Assembly (NCBI GenBank): GCA_964561535.1 | Contig: CAZLPZ010000018.1 | Span: 1 to 33,155, forward strand | Reading direction: 5' to 3' | From: CAZLPZ01 sp964561535 | GTDB lineage: Bacteria > Pseudomonadota > Alphaproteobacteria > Micavibrionales > Micavibrionaceae | DNA: 33,155 nucleotides | In this document: piece after piece, positions 31,998 through 33,155 of the stretch | How the letters are laid out: every line of letters begins with the position of its first letter | How positions within the stretch are numbered: position 1 is the first letter of the stretch | The notes under the pieces: generated by a model | What the model saw: the letters and a program-made list of their open reading frames with translations, nothing else | Told to the model about the DNA's origin: nothing | The model's database searches: none | Position numbers and translations under genes: made by a program

Positions 31998-32738
31998 ATG
32001 ACCGAAAGAGACGTCACATTTCTGGCCGAAGACGGTAAAACGATTTACGGCACATTAAACACCCATGCGGGATCAAAATGCCGAGGGTTGATTATTTATG
32101 CGCACGGGTTGCCGTCAAACCGGAATGATTACACCTACCTTCAATCGGCCCGCATGTTTGCAAAATTAGGGTACGATACACTCCGCATTTCATTTTACGA
32201 TTGGCAAAAAAATGCCCGCAATTTAAAAGATTGTGGATTCGCCGACCATGTTGCCGATTTGGAAATCGTTATTTCTAAACACAAACGTAAATATAAAAAT
32301 ATTTATCTGATTGGGCATTCATGGGGTGGCCCAACCATAATACTTACTGACTGCACGCATGTGACGGCGATATCGTTATGGGACCCGAGCTATAATGTCC
32401 CATTCTGGTGGAATCAAGGTGTGCGTATTGAAGGCCGTAAAGTTTATCTAACGGGTGCAATCGATTGTTTGATATCAAAAACGATGCACCGTGAGGCGTT
32501 ATCATTAACCATGGAGCGGTGCCGTGATTTATCCGAGACATTTGATAAACCTCTCCAAGTGATCGGGGCCAAAAAAGACGGCATGCTTTATAAATTTAAA
32601 GAGTCGTATCACACCCACGCCCAGGGCCCAACGGATTACCATTTAATTGTAAAGGCTGATCATTCGTTTTTAGATGAAGACGCCTTAAAAGAAACGGTTC
32701 AATATACCCACAATTGGTTTAAAAAATTTTCAAAATGA
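31998..32738 (+). CDS. Alpha/beta hydrolase
   Basis: The 246-residue cytoplasmic protein has the alpha/beta hydrolase fold: oxyanion-hole HG at 36-37 (YAHGLPSNRND), nucleophile elbow GHSWGG with Ser108, an acidic candidate at GAKKDG (Asp194) and His222 in KADHSFLD. It resembles small serine-hydrolase/dienelactone-hydrolase-like enzymes; the substrate is not predictable. It starts three bases after the gyrB stop and its own stop overlaps the argS start (ATGA), so it is embedded in the housekeeping operon. There is no signal peptide. Confidence 0.85.
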   Translation: MTERDVTFLAEDGKTIYGTLNTHAGSKCRGLIIYAHGLPSNRNDYTYLQSARMFAKLGYDTLRISFYDWQKNARNLKDCGFADHVADLEIVISKHKRKYKNIYLIGHSWGGPTIILTDCTHVTAISLWDPSYNVPFWWNQGVRIEGRKVYLTGAIDCLISKTMHREALSLTMERCRDLSETFDKPLQVIGAKKDGMLYKFKESYHTHAQGPTDYHLIVKADHSFLDEDALKETVQYTHNWFKKFSK

Positions 32739-33155
32739 AACCCCTGCTTGATCTTCTCTCGGATAAACTGATCTCCATCTTTGACGCGAATGGACTTGAC
32801 ACATCTTTCGCCCGCGTACGCGTATCGGACAGGCCTGATCTTGCCCCGTTTCAATGTAACGGGGCCATGGGCGCTGCCAAAAAAATCGGCAAAAACCCGC
32901 GTGACGTGGCGGCCATTATTTTAGACGCGATTCAAAAAGACCCTGATTTTACCCCCGGTAAATGCGATATCGCGGGCCCTGGATTTATCAATTTGCATGT
33001 CACGGACGCGGTCATCGAACGCGCCCTATCGGCCCAAATCGCGGATCCGCACCACGGTATCCCGCAAAATGGCGCGGGCAAAAATGTCATGCTCGATTAT
33101 GGCGGGCCCAATGCCGCAAAGGCCATGCATGTCGGACATTTGCGTACCGCCATTG
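32735..33155 (+). CDS. argS: Arginyl-tRNA synthetase (partial, cut by window end)
   Basis: The first 140 codons are present. The N-terminal arginyl-tRNA-synthetase domain is seen (FQCNGAMGAAKKIGKNPRDV, GPGFINLHVT), followed by LDYGGPNAAKAMHVGHLRTA, where HVGH is the class I HIGH motif. The enzyme charges tRNA-Arg. The ATG overlaps the hydrolase stop by four bases, so translation is probably coupled. The catalytic remainder and anticodon-binding domain lie outside the window. Confidence 0.95.
   Translation, partial: MKPLLDLLSDKLISIFDANGLDTSFARVRVSDRPDLAPFQCNGAMGAAKKIGKNPRDVAAIILDAIQKDPDFTPGKCDIAGPGFINLHVTDAVIERALSAQIADPHHGIPQNGAGKNVMLDYGGPNAAKAMHVGHLRTAI

Overview
The window looks like a chromosomal segment of a free-living alphaproteobacterium with moderate to low GC. 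The evidence is gene content: a TIGR02300-type zinc-ribbon/acidic protein, an Hsp20-DUF1150 pair, an NDUFS6-like zinc-finger protein, a TRIC channel protein, CvpA, and a dnaN-recF-gyrB block. A pseudopilin-like segment and the general style resemble Micavibrio-like lineages, but that placement is inference. I see no rRNA, tRNA, CRISPR array, transposase or phage module. The window ends inside argS.

Layout. 1-2.5 kb: cvpA (minus), then two unrecognised plus-strand proteins, the first behind a near-consensus promoter. 2.5-6.3 kb: a minus-strand fatty-acid beta-oxidation operon (thiolase, small membrane protein, FadN-type dehydrogenase/hydratase) whose genes overlap or nearly touch. 6.5-9.2 kb: TIGR02300-type protein and prmA (plus) converging on a lone ftsA (minus). 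9.3-14.9 kb: a minus-strand surface/secretion unit, a 1.3-kaa T1SS-143-type adhesin followed by a TolC-family outer-membrane channel. 14.9-18.5 kb: zinc-finger protein, a chimeric pseudopilin-like protein, cysS and a TRIC channel. 18.7-20.9 kb: a membrane GGDEF-EAL protein with a degenerate GGDEF and an intact EAL domain. 20.9-22.7 kb: hsp20-DUF1150-serB, preceded by a hairpin that could mask the hsp20 ribosome-binding site.

22.7-25.4 kb is the most accessory-looking part. It holds an unrecognised minus-strand gene, a 733-bp gene-poor stretch, a stand-alone ClpB/ClpA D1-like AAA+ protein lacking the usual pore-loop tyrosine, and an unrecognised Pro/Ser-rich protein. The gene-poor stretch contains 22-bp direct repeats, an orphan promoter, hairpins, a frameshifted mini-ORF and a 154-bp inverted-repeat element. 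25.5-33.2 kb is a tightly coupled plus-strand replication and housekeeping run: dnaN, recF, a DMT-like permease, an exported protein, gyrB, an alpha/beta hydrolase and argS. Four-base ATGA overlaps link recF to the permease, the exported protein to gyrB, and the hydrolase to argS.

The main points for a second look are these: a genome-repeat-like palindrome read in frame inside recF; a shared CCTAT-n-ATAGG palindrome placed between the -35 and -10 boxes of two otherwise unrelated promoters (adhesin and orphan locus); the D1-only AAA+ protein beside repeat elements; the chimeric pseudopilin; and the candidate RNA thermometer before hsp20.
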